A DNA stretch of 64,000 nucleotides from Streptomyces sp. 840.1 (GCF_003751445.1 NZ_RJUU01000001.1:2175001-2239000); one strand, 5' to 3'; shown: positions 45,041 through 54,270, numbered from the stretch's first letter. Numbers and translations: made by a program. Notes: generated by a model not told the origin, from the sequence alone.

Positions 45041-46204
45041 ATGCACCACGTCAGCGACGGGCAGCGCCGCATCAGGCTGGCCGGACGCCATCTGCTGGCA
45101 CCCGCCACGCGGACCGATTCCCCGGTGGCCGTGGCCGACGCCCTGGTCGCTCTGCACGCCACCGACGCGTCCACGGTCTTCCTGTCCGTGTGCGCCCGAC
45201 TCCGTACCCCGGGCGTCGCCGCGGTGGAGAAGGCGCTGTACGAGGACGTCTCGCTGGTCCGGCTCCTCTCCATGCGCAACACGCTCTTCGTCGTGCCTGA
45301 ATCGCTCGCCCCGCAGATCGAGGCGACGAACGCGCGCGCGGTGGCGGCCAAGGAGCGCAGGACCTTCCTGAAGCACCTGGCGGAGGACGGCCAGGGCCTG
45401 GACGAGCGCTGGCTGAACGCGGCGGAGAAGGCCACCCAGGCGGCTCTGACCGCCTGCGGGGCGGCCACGGGCAGCGAACTCTCCGCCGCCGTGCCCGCCC
45501 TGCGTACGAAGATCACGGTCTTCCCCGGCAAGAAGTACGAAGCGGTACAGGGGGTGGCCTCCCGCGTCATCCGCATCATGGCCGCCGAGGGGCGGATCCG
45601 CCGGGACCGGCCCCGGGGCTCCTGGACGTCCAGCCAGTTCCGCTGGACGGCAGCCGAACCGAGGCAGGCTCCCGCCACCGCCGAAGCGCAGGCGGAGCTG
45701 GCCCTGCGCTGGCTCCGCTCGTACGGGCCGGCTTCGGAGGCCGACCTCAAGTGGTGGACGGGCTGGGGGCTCGGCCAGGTCCGCAAGGCGCTGGCGGCCG
45801 CCGAAGCCGAGGAGGTGGGGCTCGATGACGGCTCGACCGGCTGGGTCGCGCCGGGAGACACCGCGCCCGAGCCGGCGCCGGAGCCGTGGGCGGCGCTGCT
45901 TCCTGCGCTCGACCCGAGCGCGATGGGCTGGGCCGACCGCGGTTTCCACCTCTCTGCCGAACACCGGGCGGCCCTCTTCGACCGCTCCGGCAACATCGGC
46001 CCCACTGTGTGGTGGGACGGCCGGATCGTCGGCGGCTGGGCACTGCGCGCCGATGGCGAACCGGTATGGCGGCTCCTGACGAACGCCGGCCGGGATGCCA
46101 CCGCGGCGATCGAGGAAGAGGCATCCCGGCTGGCCCGCTGGGTGGGGGAAGCGCGGGTCACACCGCGCTTCCGCACCCCGTTGGAAAGGGAGTTGACCGC
46201 GTGA
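45041..46204 (+). CDS. HTH_42 winged-helix protein (AlkZ-like fold)
   Basis: 387 aa. The family (PF06224) contains DNA glycosylases such as AlkZ/YcaQ that excise bulky alkyl adducts and cross-links. Seen: ARHLLAP-type start, the ALVALHATDAS loop, SMRNTLFVV, GWADRGFHLS and the WWDGRIVGGW strand. The loop where AlkZ has its catalytic Q-x-Q/D reads H-A-T-D, so glycosylase activity is uncertain. Starts 29 bp after the GNAT gene. Confidence 0.8.
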   Translation: MHHVSDGQRRIRLAGRHLLAPATRTDSPVAVADALVALHATDASTVFLSVCARLRTPGVAAVEKALYEDVSLVRLLSMRNTLFVVPESLAPQIEATNARAVAAKERRTFLKHLAEDGQGLDERWLNAAEKATQAALTACGAATGSELSAAVPALRTKITVFPGKKYEAVQGVASRVIRIMAAEGRIRRDRPRGSWTSSQFRWTAAEPRQAPATAEAQAELALRWLRSYGPASEADLKWWTGWGLGQVRKALAAAEAEEVGLDDGSTGWVAPGDTAPEPAPEPWAALLPALDPSAMGWADRGFHLSAEHRAALFDRSGNIGPTVWWDGRIVGGWALRADGEPVWRLLTNAGRDATAAIEEEASRLARWVGEARVTPRFRTPLERELTA

Positions 46205-46219
46205 GCGGTCCGCTGGCGT

Positions 46220-46233
46220 GTTTCACGTGAAAC
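46220..46233. promoter_or_regulatory. parS site (ParB binding)
   Basis: Perfect GTTTCACGTGAAAC in the 36-bp gap between two convergent genes. The palindrome extends three bases each side (CGT/ACG), so it can also form a hairpin. Confidence 0.9.
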
Positions 46234-46240
46234 ACGACGC

Positions 46241-47623
46241 TCAACCTCCCAGGCCACGCCACCCGTTCTCGTCCACGCCGCCCGGTACGGCTGCTGCGGG
46301 ATCGTACGGCTCACGAGTGAGGACGAACGAGCCCAGGTCCAGATGGTTCACGCTGCCGTCGTCGTTGCGGACGATCCGCAGCGTCTCCCCCGCGTAATAG
46401 CCGTCCAGCCCGATCCAGGTGCCGTCCGGCCGGGCAGTGAATCGAGCGCCTCGTCCGTCGCCGCGGAGACCGCGCAGTTCCAGTCCGCGATCGGCTTTCA
46501 GGCGCAGGATGTTGGCACGCGTGCCCCAGTACCAGGGGCCGGTCAGCGCGAGCAGTTCGGCGTCCACCTCGGGCAGCGGGCGCCACGGCTCCGGGATGCG
46601 GGGCTCGGCCTCCGCGACGATGTCCACGAGCTCAGCGGCCACCTCCCCGATCTGCGGCCCGGAGGTGGCGTTGGCGAGCACCACCGCTGCCACGTCCTCC
46701 TCGGCGCAGAACCACAGGGTGGCCAGGAATCCGGGCAGCGACCCGGTGTGACCGACGAGCGTGCGGCCCTCCCTGTGGATCACCTGCAGTCCCAGACCGT
46801 AATTCCCTTCCCAGTCCCCCGACTCGGGCGGCGCGGACGGCTCCTTCATCTCCGCCACGGACGCGGCGCAGAGCACCCGGTCGTCCCCCTCGGCAAGGAA
46901 GACGGCGAACCGGAGAAGATCGGCGGTGGTGGACCAGAGCTGGCCGGCCGGCGCCATCAGTCCGAGGTCCTCGGCCGGCTCGGGCAGCATGGCGTCGGCC
47001 CACGGGTGAACGGCCCAGCCTCCGGCATGCGGTGCCTCCGGGCCGGTGCTCGTGCGGTGCATGCCGAGGGGCTCCAGGACCTCGCGCCGCAGAACCTGCT
47101 CCCAGGACGCTCCGCGCACGGCTTCGATCAGGGCTCCGAGCAGCGTGTAACCGGGGTTGGAGTAGTGGTGACGCCGGCCGGGCGTGTGCATCCGGGTCTG
47201 CTCACCGAGCACATCGGCGAGCTCGGGCCGCAGGCTTCCCGGCGTCCGCTCCCACCACGGAGCAGGCGCTTCCGCACTGAGCCCCGCGCTGTGACCCAGC
47301 AGCTGATGAATGGTCACCTCGCCCACTCCGGTGCCGGGGAGGTGCTTCTCGAGCGGATCGGCCAGATCCAGCAGGCCCTCGTCACGCAGCCGCAGAACCA
47401 GCACCGCGGTGAACATCTTGGTGAGGGATCCGATCCGGAACTGTGTGTCGGAATCCGGGGCATGGCCGTCGACACAGCTGCGGGCGCCGTGCCAGACGGG
47501 CTGGCCCTGACGCTGCACAGCGGCTACGAAGGAGGGTGAACGCCCATCGGACTGGGCGATGGCGATGCGGCGCAGCAGAGCGCGCTGCGTAGTCGGAAGC
47601 AACTGTTCGGCAGGAGTGGTCAT
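46241..47623 (-). CDS. Serine hydrolase of the class C beta-lactamase/DD-peptidase type
   Basis: 460 aa from ATG 47623 (TTPAEQLLPTTQRALL). Ser-Lys in IGSLTKMF (SxxK), Tyr-Asn in YSNPGY (YxN) and HTG in VGHTGSLPGF make a full active-site set. No clear signal peptide, so it may be cytoplasmic like many esterase relatives. A C-terminal beta domain of about 110 residues follows. Esterase, amidase or D-peptidase activity are all possible. Confidence 0.87.
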   Translation of the reverse strand: MTTPAEQLLPTTQRALLRRIAIAQSDGRSPSFVAAVQRQGQPVWHGARSCVDGHAPDSDTQFRIGSLTKMFTAVLVLRLRDEGLLDLADPLEKHLPGTGVGEVTIHQLLGHSAGLSAEAPAPWWERTPGSLRPELADVLGEQTRMHTPGRRHHYSNPGYTLLGALIEAVRGASWEQVLRREVLEPLGMHRTSTGPEAPHAGGWAVHPWADAMLPEPAEDLGLMAPAGQLWSTTADLLRFAVFLAEGDDRVLCAASVAEMKEPSAPPESGDWEGNYGLGLQVIHREGRTLVGHTGSLPGFLATLWFCAEEDVAAVVLANATSGPQIGEVAAELVDIVAEAEPRIPEPWRPLPEVDAELLALTGPWYWGTRANILRLKADRGLELRGLRGDGRGARFTARPDGTWIGLDGYYAGETLRIVRNDDGSVNHLDLGSFVLTREPYDPAAAVPGGVDENGWRGLGG

Positions 47624-47734
47624 CGTCAACAACTACCGCCCGGAACCTCCGGAGGCCACCGGATTCTTCGGGCCGCCCGACCGGCCCGCCCGACCGACTC
47701 GGTGCCGGGAGCCACTGCCGCCCGATGGGCCCGG

Positions 47735-47784
47735 CCGGGCGGACCTCCGGCCGACGGGCCTTCGCCGGGCGGATATCCGGCCGA
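47735..47784. repeat. Two 20-bp direct repeats, 30 bp apart
   Basis: CCGGGCGGACCTCCGGCCGA (47735-47754) and CCGGGCGGATATCCGGCCGA (47765-47784) differ in two or three bases. They lie in the 220-bp gap between divergent serine hydrolase and DLH-like genes, about 60 bp before the latter's start. Confidence 0.55.
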
Positions 47785-47843
47785 GTTCCGCCGACGGTGA
47801 AGACCCGCCCACCCGGGTCCGCCGATCACTACAGTCCAGTTGC

Positions 47844-48599
47844 ATGACGACGATTACCACGCGCACGGTCGAGTACCCGGCCGACGGCCTGACGATGATC
47901 GGTCACCTCGCGCTCCCGGCCGGTGCAGACCGCGCGCCCGCGGTCCTACTCGGGCCCGAGGGCCTCGGTCTGAACGACCTCCAGCGCCGCCGGGCCGACG
48001 CCCTGGCCGAGCTGGGGTATGTGGCGCTTGCCTTCGACATCAACGGCGGACGCGTGTTGGCCGACCCCGAGGAAATGCTGGCGCACGTGACTCCGCTGCT
48101 CGCCTCGCCCGACCGGATGCGGGACATCGGGCACGCGGCCCTGGACGTGTTGCGCGCAGAACCACGGACCGACCCCGAACGGATCGCCGCCATCGGGTAC
48201 GGCACCGGGGGCATCATCGCGCTGGAACTCGGACGCGACGGCGTAGACCTCCGCGCGATCGGAACGATCAACGGCCTCAACACGGGCCGGCCGGGCGAGG
48301 CGGCACGCATCAACTGTCCGGTATGGGCCGGCGTCGGTTCGGAAGATCCCATCATGTCGCGCGCCCACCGCGAGGCGTTCACCTCCGAGATGCAGGCAGC
48401 AGGCGTCGACTGGCGCTTCGTCGTCTACGGCGGGGCCCTCCACGCCTTCCACCACCCGACGGTCGACCACACCGTGCTCCCCGGCGTCGGCCACCACCCC
48501 CTGCATGCTGAGCGGGCCTGGCGCGATTTCCTCGATCTGCTCGCCGAGTGCCTCCCCCTGGGAGAACCGGCCGCAGCGGCGGCACAACCGTCTTCATGA
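47844..48599 (+). CDS. Dienelactone-hydrolase-family protein, nucleophile replaced
   Basis: 251 aa alpha/beta hydrolase. Asp in GVGSEDPIM and His in GGALHAFHHP are in place, but the nucleophile elbow reads IGYGTGG where dienelactone hydrolases have GxCxGG; Gly stands at the Cys position. Catalysis by the usual route looks unlikely unless another residue serves. Divergent from the serine hydrolase and 55 bp before the RidA-like gene. Confidence 0.8.
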   Translation: MTTITTRTVEYPADGLTMIGHLALPAGADRAPAVLLGPEGLGLNDLQRRRADALAELGYVALAFDINGGRVLADPEEMLAHVTPLLASPDRMRDIGHAALDVLRAEPRTDPERIAAIGYGTGGIIALELGRDGVDLRAIGTINGLNTGRPGEAARINCPVWAGVGSEDPIMSRAHREAFTSEMQAAGVDWRFVVYGGALHAFHHPTVDHTVLPGVGHHPLHAERAWRDFLDLLAECLPLGEPAAAAAQPSS

Positions 48600-48654
48600 C
48601 ACGGCAGGCGGGGCGCCCGTCCCGCCGCACCGACCGGGAAAGGACCCCGCGACC

Positions 48655-49062
48655 ATGGCTCGTGCCATCACCCTGATCCGCTCCGACTCCCTCTCCGATG
48701 TCGCCGAGTACGCATACGCTGCCACGGCACCCGCCGACTCCCGCCTGATCTTCCTCGCCGGATCATGTCCGCTGAACAAGGACGGCTCCACGGCGGCGAT
48801 CGGGGACTACGCGGGCCAGGCGGCGAAGGCGATCGAGAACATGCGAACCGCTCTCTCCGCCGCAGGCGCGTCGATCCAGGACGTCATCAGCACCCGGGTC
48901 CTCGTCGCGTCGTCCCGGCAGGAGGACCTGGTGACCGCCTGGCAGGTGGTCCGCGACTCGTTCGCCGACCATGACGTCCCCAGCACCTTGATGGGCGTCA
49001 CCGTGCTCGGCTACAAGGACCAGCTCGTCGAGATCGAGGCCGTCGCCGCCGTACTCGACTGA
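48655..49062 (+). CDS. RidA-superfamily protein
   Basis: 135 aa. RidA trimers hydrolyse reactive enamine/imine intermediates. Typical parts: FLAGSCPLNKDGS, QAAKAIENMRTALSAAGAS, LVEIEAVAAVLD. The Arg that RidA proper uses (in P-A-R-S) appears as Thr in VPSTLMGV, so this is probably a Rid4-7-type member with another activity. Confidence 0.85.
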   Translation: MARAITLIRSDSLSDVAEYAYAATAPADSRLIFLAGSCPLNKDGSTAAIGDYAGQAAKAIENMRTALSAAGASIQDVISTRVLVASSRQEDLVTAWQVVRDSFADHDVPSTLMGVTVLGYKDQLVEIEAVAAVLD

Positions 49063-49099
49063 GTCACCTCTCCCGTCCGTCGCGGCCCCTGGCACCGCG

Positions 49100-49780
49100 T
49101 CACTTCGAGAGGCGCGCCTCGATGCCGTCGAGCAGGAAGTCGAGGCCGAGCGTGAACGTCTGGTCCGCGTCCAGGTGGGCGGCGTCACGCACCACCGCGG
49201 CCAGGGCGGGGAAACGGCCGGTGGCGAACGTCCGCACCAGGTAGGGCCCGAGCTCGGCCTGCCAGCGCTTCTCGTCCATTCCAGTGGCCCGTTCGGCACG
49301 CCGCTCGGCGTTCTCCCGACGCACCGCGCCGATCACGTACGCGTTGACCGCGCCGACCACCGGCATGGCGGCGTCCACATCGACATCGCCCAGCGCGGCC
49401 ACCAGGATCTCCCCGTTGGCCAGCGCGTTCGGTCCAAGCTGGGGCCGCCCGCCCAGCAGATCGGCCAGCCATTCGTGCTCGTGGGCGGCGCGCCGGGTGG
49501 CCTCGGCATGAGAGCGGAGCACCTCACGCCAGCCGTCCCCGACCGGGTGGATCCCGGCGTAGGCGGCGTCGACCATCAGGTCGAGCAGCTCCTCCTTGCC
49601 GGCGATGTAGCTGTACAGCCGCATCGGACGCACGTCCAGCGCGGCGGCGACCTTGCGCAGTGACACCGCGCCCAGGCCGTCCGCGTCGGCCAGCTGGATC
49701 GCCGCTCGCACGATGCGCTCCCGGCTCAACGGGACGGGCACGGGGCGATTCGGGGGCTCCGGCCTCTCCCACACCAACAT
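49100..49780 (-). CDS. TetR-family regulator (TetR_C_1 type)
   Basis: 226 aa from ATG 49780 (MLVWERPEPPNRPVPVPLSR); upstream in-frame starts would run through the divergent promoter. HTH: RIVRAAIQLADADGLGAVSL, RKVAAALDVRPMRLYSYI. The C-terminal domain is of the tetracycline-repressor-like class. Almost certainly regulates the divergent monooxygenase from the 68-bp shared gap. Confidence 0.88.
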   Translation of the reverse strand: MLVWERPEPPNRPVPVPLSRERIVRAAIQLADADGLGAVSLRKVAAALDVRPMRLYSYIAGKEELLDLMVDAAYAGIHPVGDGWREVLRSHAEATRRAAHEHEWLADLLGGRPQLGPNALANGEILVAALGDVDVDAAMPVVGAVNAYVIGAVRRENAERRAERATGMDEKRWQAELGPYLVRTFATGRFPALAAVVRDAAHLDADQTFTLGLDFLLDGIEARLSK

Positions 49781-49789
49781 GCCGCTCAC

Positions 49790-49838
49790 AATACATCGCA
49801 TGGAGCGATACAGTGTTTCGGCCAATACAGTGTCTCGG
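49790..49838. promoter_or_regulatory. Three 17-bp iterons between TetR and monooxygenase
   Basis: (A/G)ATACA recurs at 49790, 49807 and 49824, exactly 17 bp apart. The last two copies extend to ATACAGTGT(T/C)TCGG. An ATCGC-N5-GCGAT inverted repeat spans 49795-49809. Candidate TetR operator region. Confidence 0.6.
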
Positions 49839-49848
49839 AGGAACGCTC

Positions 49849-50958
49849 ATGACCGTCGCCATCGCCGGGGCCGGCCCCGGCGGCCTGGCCCTTGCCCGGG
49901 TGCTGCACGTGAACGGGATCGAAGCCACCGTGTACGAGCGGGAACCCTCCCGCGACGCACGCGGTCAGGGCGGCATGCTCGACATCCACTCCGGTCAGCA
50001 GGCGCTGCGCGAGGCCGGTCTGATCGACCGGTTCCACGCGATGGCCCGGGGCGAGGGCCAGGACATGCGCCTCCTGGAGCCGGACGGCACCCTGCTCCTC
50101 CAGGAGGACACGCCCGATGACGCCCCGCCCGACCGCCCCGAGATCGACCGCGCCGACCTGCGCGACCTGCTGCTGGACTCCCTCCCCGACGGTGCGGTGC
50201 GCTGGGGGCACACCTTCGAATCCGCCAGGAACGGCCTGCTCCACTTCTCCGGCGGCGGCAGCGCCACGTACGACCTGCTGGTCGGCGCGGACGGCGCGCA
50301 CTCCCGGGTCCGCGCGCTGCTCACCGACGCCCGCCCGGCGCACATAGGCCAGAACGTCGTCGAGATCGGCATTCCCGACATCGACCGCACGCACCCCGGC
50401 CTCGCGGCGATGGTCGGGCGCGGCAACTACTGGGTGCTCGGCAACGGGATCTCCCTGGCGGCGCAGCGCAACGGCGACGGCCGCGTTCGCATCGGCCTCA
50501 GCTTCTACAACACCCCTGAGGACTGGTTCGCGACCAGCGGGATCCCGTTCGACGACCCGGCCGCCGCCCGAGCCCGGCTGATCGACCTGCTCCCCGGCTG
50601 GGACCCGCGGATCACCGCACTGATCAGGGCCTGCGACGACACCGTCGTACCTCGGTCGCTCACCACGCTCCCGGCCGGACTGACCTGGCCGTCGGCGCCG
50701 GACATCACGCTGCTCGGCGATGCCGCGCACCTGATGCCGCCGGTGGGAGAGGGCGCCAACATGGCACTGCTCGACGGCGCTCTGCTCGGCCTCGCGCTGG
50801 CCGCGCACCCGGACGACGTCCCCGCCGCCGTCAAGGAGTACGAACGCGAGATGTTCGAACGCACCGGCGCCGCCGCCCGGATGTCCGCGAAGATGCAGGA
50901 ACTGCTGATGTCACCGGACGCCGGCCAAAGGATGCTCGAGTTCTTCCAGCCCGGCTGA
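49849..50958 (+). CDS. FAD-dependent monooxygenase, TetX-like
   Basis: 369 aa class A flavoprotein. Rossmann GAGPGG at the N-terminus, RGQGGMLDIHSGQQALREAG, RPEIDRADLRDLLLDSLP, and the FAD motif LLGDAAHLMPPVGEGANMAL. This set closely follows TetX, which hydroxylates and inactivates tetracyclines, more than generic UbiH-type enzymes. The divergent TetR supports an antibiotic or xenobiotic response. Substrate remains inference. Confidence 0.85.
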   Translation: MTVAIAGAGPGGLALARVLHVNGIEATVYEREPSRDARGQGGMLDIHSGQQALREAGLIDRFHAMARGEGQDMRLLEPDGTLLLQEDTPDDAPPDRPEIDRADLRDLLLDSLPDGAVRWGHTFESARNGLLHFSGGGSATYDLLVGADGAHSRVRALLTDARPAHIGQNVVEIGIPDIDRTHPGLAAMVGRGNYWVLGNGISLAAQRNGDGRVRIGLSFYNTPEDWFATSGIPFDDPAAARARLIDLLPGWDPRITALIRACDDTVVPRSLTTLPAGLTWPSAPDITLLGDAAHLMPPVGEGANMALLDGALLGLALAAHPDDVPAAVKEYEREMFERTGAAARMSAKMQELLMSPDAGQRMLEFFQPG

Positions 50959-51049
50959 CGGCCGAAAGCGCGGCGTTCCGGCGGGCATTCGTCCTCGCGA
51001 CGACATTTGTACAAGACCGGCAGCCGGTGGCGCGGGCATCGTCTCGTGC

Positions 51050-51752
51050 ATGGGACATGAAGACGTCACACACCCGCACGGAATGCACGTGGTCCGCCAC
51101 GGTCCGCGCCAGGCGCCGCCGCTGGTGCTCATCCACGGGTCGGGGTCCTCCGGCAGCTCCTGGGACCCGGTGGTATCGGCACTCGCCAACCGGCACCACG
51201 TCGTCCGGATCGACCTCCCGGGTCACGGCCAGTCCCCGCCCTCACCGTCGTACGACGTGCCTGAACAGGCCGACCGCCTGGCCACGGTGCTCGACGGGCT
51301 CGCCCTCGGCCGGGTCACCGCGATCGGCCACTCCAGCGGTGGCTACATCGCCACCGCGCTCACCTAACAGCGCCCCGAGCTGGTCGGTTCGCTCGCACTG
51401 ATCAGCAGCGGCCCGAGCCCGGACGCGCTGCTTCCGCAGCCGGCCCTCCTGCGGATGCTGATCGCCCCGCCGCTGGGCCCGCTCCTGTGGCCGGTCCGCT
51501 CGGACGCGATGCTCCGAAGAGGGATGACCGCGGTATGCAAGCGCCCGGTGGACATCCCCGACAAGCTGGTCGCCGAGGCCCGGGGCATCGGCTACCGCAC
51601 GTTCAGGGCGGTGCTGCGCCGGAACACCGCGTACATCGCCGAACGAAGCGTCCCCGAACGCCTCGCCGCCCTCGACGTTCCGGTCCTGGTGATCTTCGGC
51701 GCTGCGGACCCCCGCTGGGAACCGTCCTCGGCACACCACTCCGGGTATCAGC
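51050..51752 (+). pseudogene. Alpha/beta hydrolase pseudogene (nonsense codon, lost 3' end)
   Basis: Reads as a good hydrolase (LVLIHGSGSSGSSWDPVVSA, nucleophile GHSSGGYIA) until a TAA at 51365-51367 in ALT-stop-QRPELVGSLAL. The same frame continues with recognisable sequence (YRTFRAVLRRNTAYIAERSV, LVIFGAADPRWEPSS, which includes the acid) up to about 51730. The final helix and catalytic His that should follow are missing. The neighbouring AraC gene begins at once, suggesting a deletion joined the two. Confidence 0.75.
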
Positions 51753-52538
51753 ATGGCCGGGTTCGACCAGCGTGTACCGGCTCTCGTGGACATCAGCATG
51801 GTCGCGCACCCATCGCTCACCCTGCTCGTGGACCTGAGCGAGGGGGCCGGCCCCGTCCACGACACCGACGGCGGGCGCGTTCACGGCAGTGTGGCCGTCG
51901 GACTGATTCCGGGCGGCCTTCGAGTCAGCGGCCCTACGGCCGAACGGTGCCGGTGCCTCCAGATCCGGCTGTCGCCGGTCGCGGCCGCCACGGTGCTCGA
52001 CGCATCGACCGAGCTCGTCGGGACGGTGGTCACCCTCACCGACGTCTGGGGTCGCGACGCCGCGCGAACCGAGAACAGGCTGCGCGCCGCCACCTCGTGG
52101 AACGAACGGTTCACGATCGCGGCGGATGTCCTGGGCCGACGGCTGAACGCCCGCCCACCGCTCGATCGCGAGGTGGTTGCCGCCTGGGGGCGGATCCAGG
52201 CCGTCCGCGGACAACTGAGGGTCGGCGATCTGGCGTCCGAGGTGGGCTGGAGCCGAAAGCGCCTCTGGTCCCGCTTCCGGTCCCAGATCGGCCTCACCCC
52301 CAAGCACGCCGCCCGGCTGGTGCGCTTCGACCACGCGGCTCACCTGCTCGCGGCGGGTGACGCCACCGCCCGGGTGGCGGCCGTGAGCGGCTATGCAGAC
52401 CAGTCCCATCTCCACCGCGAGATCAGGGCGTTCACCGACGCCACGCCCGCAGCCCTGGCCGCCGCGCCGTGGCTGGGGTTCGACGACATCGCATGGCCGG
52501 CTTCCTCCGGCCCGCCGTCGTCGCGCGATTCACCGTAG
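51753..52538 (+). CDS. AraC-family regulator, probably N-terminally shortened
   Basis: 261 aa from ATG 51753 (MAGFDQRVPALVDISMVAHP). C-terminal AraC HTH pair at about residues 150-235 (LRVGDLASEVGWSRKRLWSR, SGYADQSHLHREIRAF). The N-terminal sensing domain seems to lack its first 30 or so residues: HHSGYQH, which fits the expected preceding strand, lies in another frame just upstream. May be expressed but altered. Confidence 0.7.
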   Translation: MAGFDQRVPALVDISMVAHPSLTLLVDLSEGAGPVHDTDGGRVHGSVAVGLIPGGLRVSGPTAERCRCLQIRLSPVAAATVLDASTELVGTVVTLTDVWGRDAARTENRLRAATSWNERFTIAADVLGRRLNARPPLDREVVAAWGRIQAVRGQLRVGDLASEVGWSRKRLWSRFRSQIGLTPKHAARLVRFDHAAHLLAAGDATARVAAVSGYADQSHLHREIRAFTDATPAALAAAPWLGFDDIAWPASSGPPSSRDSP

Positions 52539-52608
52539 GAAGCGGGCTGGGGGTCCCCCTCCGTCGGATCCTGGCGACCGCCCGAATCCGGGACGTGCAC
52601 GGCACCGG

Positions 52609-54087
52609 TCAGGTCTGCGCCATGTCCACGAAGCGCGAGTAGTGCCCCTGGAAGGCGACGGTGATCGTCGCCGTCGGGCCGTTACGGTGCTTGGCCACGA
52701 TCAGGTCCGCCTCGCCGGCCCGCGGTGACTCCTTCTCGTAGGCGTCCTCGCGGTGCAGCAGGATCACCATGTCGGCGTCCTGCTCGATGGAACCGGACTC
52801 ACGGAGGTCGGAGACCATCGGCTTCTTGTCCGTCCGCTGCTCCGGGCCACGGTTCAGCTGGGAGAGCGCGATGACCGGCAGTTGGAGTTCCTTGGCGAGG
52901 AGCTTGAGGTTTCGGGACATGTCCGAGACCTCCTGCTGACGGCTCTCGGCACGCTTCGAGCCACCGGACTGCATCAGCTGCAGGTAGTCGATGACCACCA
53001 GCTTGAGATCGTTGCGCTGCTTGAGGCGACGGCACTTCGCCCGGATCTCCATCATGGAGAGGTTCGGGGAGTCGTCGATGTAGAGCGGGGCGGCGGAGAC
53101 GTCCGGCATCCGTCGGGCCAGCCGGGTCCAGTCCTCGTCGGTCATGGTGCCCGAGCGCATGTGGTGGAGCGCCACCCTGGCCTCGGCGGACAGCAGACGC
53201 ATCGCGATCTCGTTGCGGCCCATTTCCAGGGAGAAGATCACGCTGGGCAGGTTGCTCTTGATCGAACAGGCTCGGGCGAAGTCCAGTGCGAGCGTGGACT
53301 TACCCATGGCGGGCCGGGCCGCGATGACGACCATCTGGCCGGGGTGGAGGCCGTTGGTCAGGGCGTCGAGGTCGGTGAATCCGGTCGGTACCCCGGTCAT
53401 CTCCCCGCTGCGGGAACCGATCGCCTCGATCTCGTCGAGCGCGCCCTCCATGATGTCGCCGAGCGGCAGGTAGTCCTCGCTGGTCCGCTGCTCGGTGACG
53501 GCGTAGATCTCGGCCTGTGCGGAGTTGACGATGTCATCGACATCTCCGTCGGCCGCGTATCCCATCTGCGTGATCTTCGTACCGGCCTCGACGAGACGGC
53601 GGAGCACCGCGCGCTCATGAACGATCTCCGCGTAGTACGAGGCGTTGGCCGCGGTCGGCACCGACTGGACCAGCGTGTGCAGATACGGGGCTCCGCCGAC
53701 CTTGGTGATCTCGCCGCGCTTGACGAGTTCGGCCGCCACGGTGATCGGGTCTGCCGGCTCGCCCTTGGCATAGAGGTCGAGGATCGCCTGGAAGACGGTC
53801 TCGTGGGCGGGGCGGTAGAAGTCGTGGCCCTTGATGATCTCCACGACGTCGGCGATGGCGTCCTTGGACAGGAGCATGCCGCCGAGGACCGACTGTTCCG
53901 CGTCGAGATCCTGGGGCGGCACCCGCTCGAATCCCGGGGAACCGCCCTCCCAGCCGTTGCTCTCCCGGCCGCGGTCGTGCTGCTCACCTCGGTCACGGCC
54001 CTCGCCCCGGCGCTGGCGGGAAACGGGCAGCCGGTCGCTGGGGCCGGTGTCGGCCCAGGGGTCGTCCAAGGGCTCGGGGATACTCAT
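52609..54087 (-). CDS. dnaB: Replicative DNA helicase DnaB
   Basis: 492 aa from ATG 54087 (MSIPEPLDDPWADTGPSDRL); the longer frame to 54264 covers the promoter. N-terminal collar domain (PQDLDAEQSVLGGMLLSKDA), RecA-like motor with Walker A ARPAMGKST, SLEMGRNEIAMRLLS, Walker B VVIDYLQLMQ and arginine-finger region LSQLNRGPEQR. No intein, unlike some actinobacterial DnaBs. A Arg/Glu/Gly-rich 55-residue N-terminal tail is typical of Streptomyces. DnaA boxes lie upstream. Confidence 0.97.
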   Translation of the reverse strand: MSIPEPLDDPWADTGPSDRLPVSRQRRGEGRDRGEQHDRGRESNGWEGGSPGFERVPPQDLDAEQSVLGGMLLSKDAIADVVEIIKGHDFYRPAHETVFQAILDLYAKGEPADPITVAAELVKRGEITKVGGAPYLHTLVQSVPTAANASYYAEIVHERAVLRRLVEAGTKITQMGYAADGDVDDIVNSAQAEIYAVTEQRTSEDYLPLGDIMEGALDEIEAIGSRSGEMTGVPTGFTDLDALTNGLHPGQMVVIAARPAMGKSTLALDFARACSIKSNLPSVIFSLEMGRNEIAMRLLSAEARVALHHMRSGTMTDEDWTRLARRMPDVSAAPLYIDDSPNLSMMEIRAKCRRLKQRNDLKLVVIDYLQLMQSGGSKRAESRQQEVSDMSRNLKLLAKELQLPVIALSQLNRGPEQRTDKKPMVSDLRESGSIEQDADMVILLHREDAYEKESPRAGEADLIVAKHRNGPTATITVAFQGHYSRFVDMAQT

Positions 54088-54270
54088 CCGGCCGCCTCCT
54101 CCCGTCCGCTCCGCGGACCTAGCCGTGCCACTCTTTCTTACGGCACGGCACCGACAAACAAGACGCCCGACTCCGGTTGCGGTGTGTCGGGTTCTGCCGG
54201 TTTCCAGGGCCGAAACGGGGTGGGGGCGCCGCACCACGGTAGGCCTCCGAGCACCGTCAGCCAATCTGGT

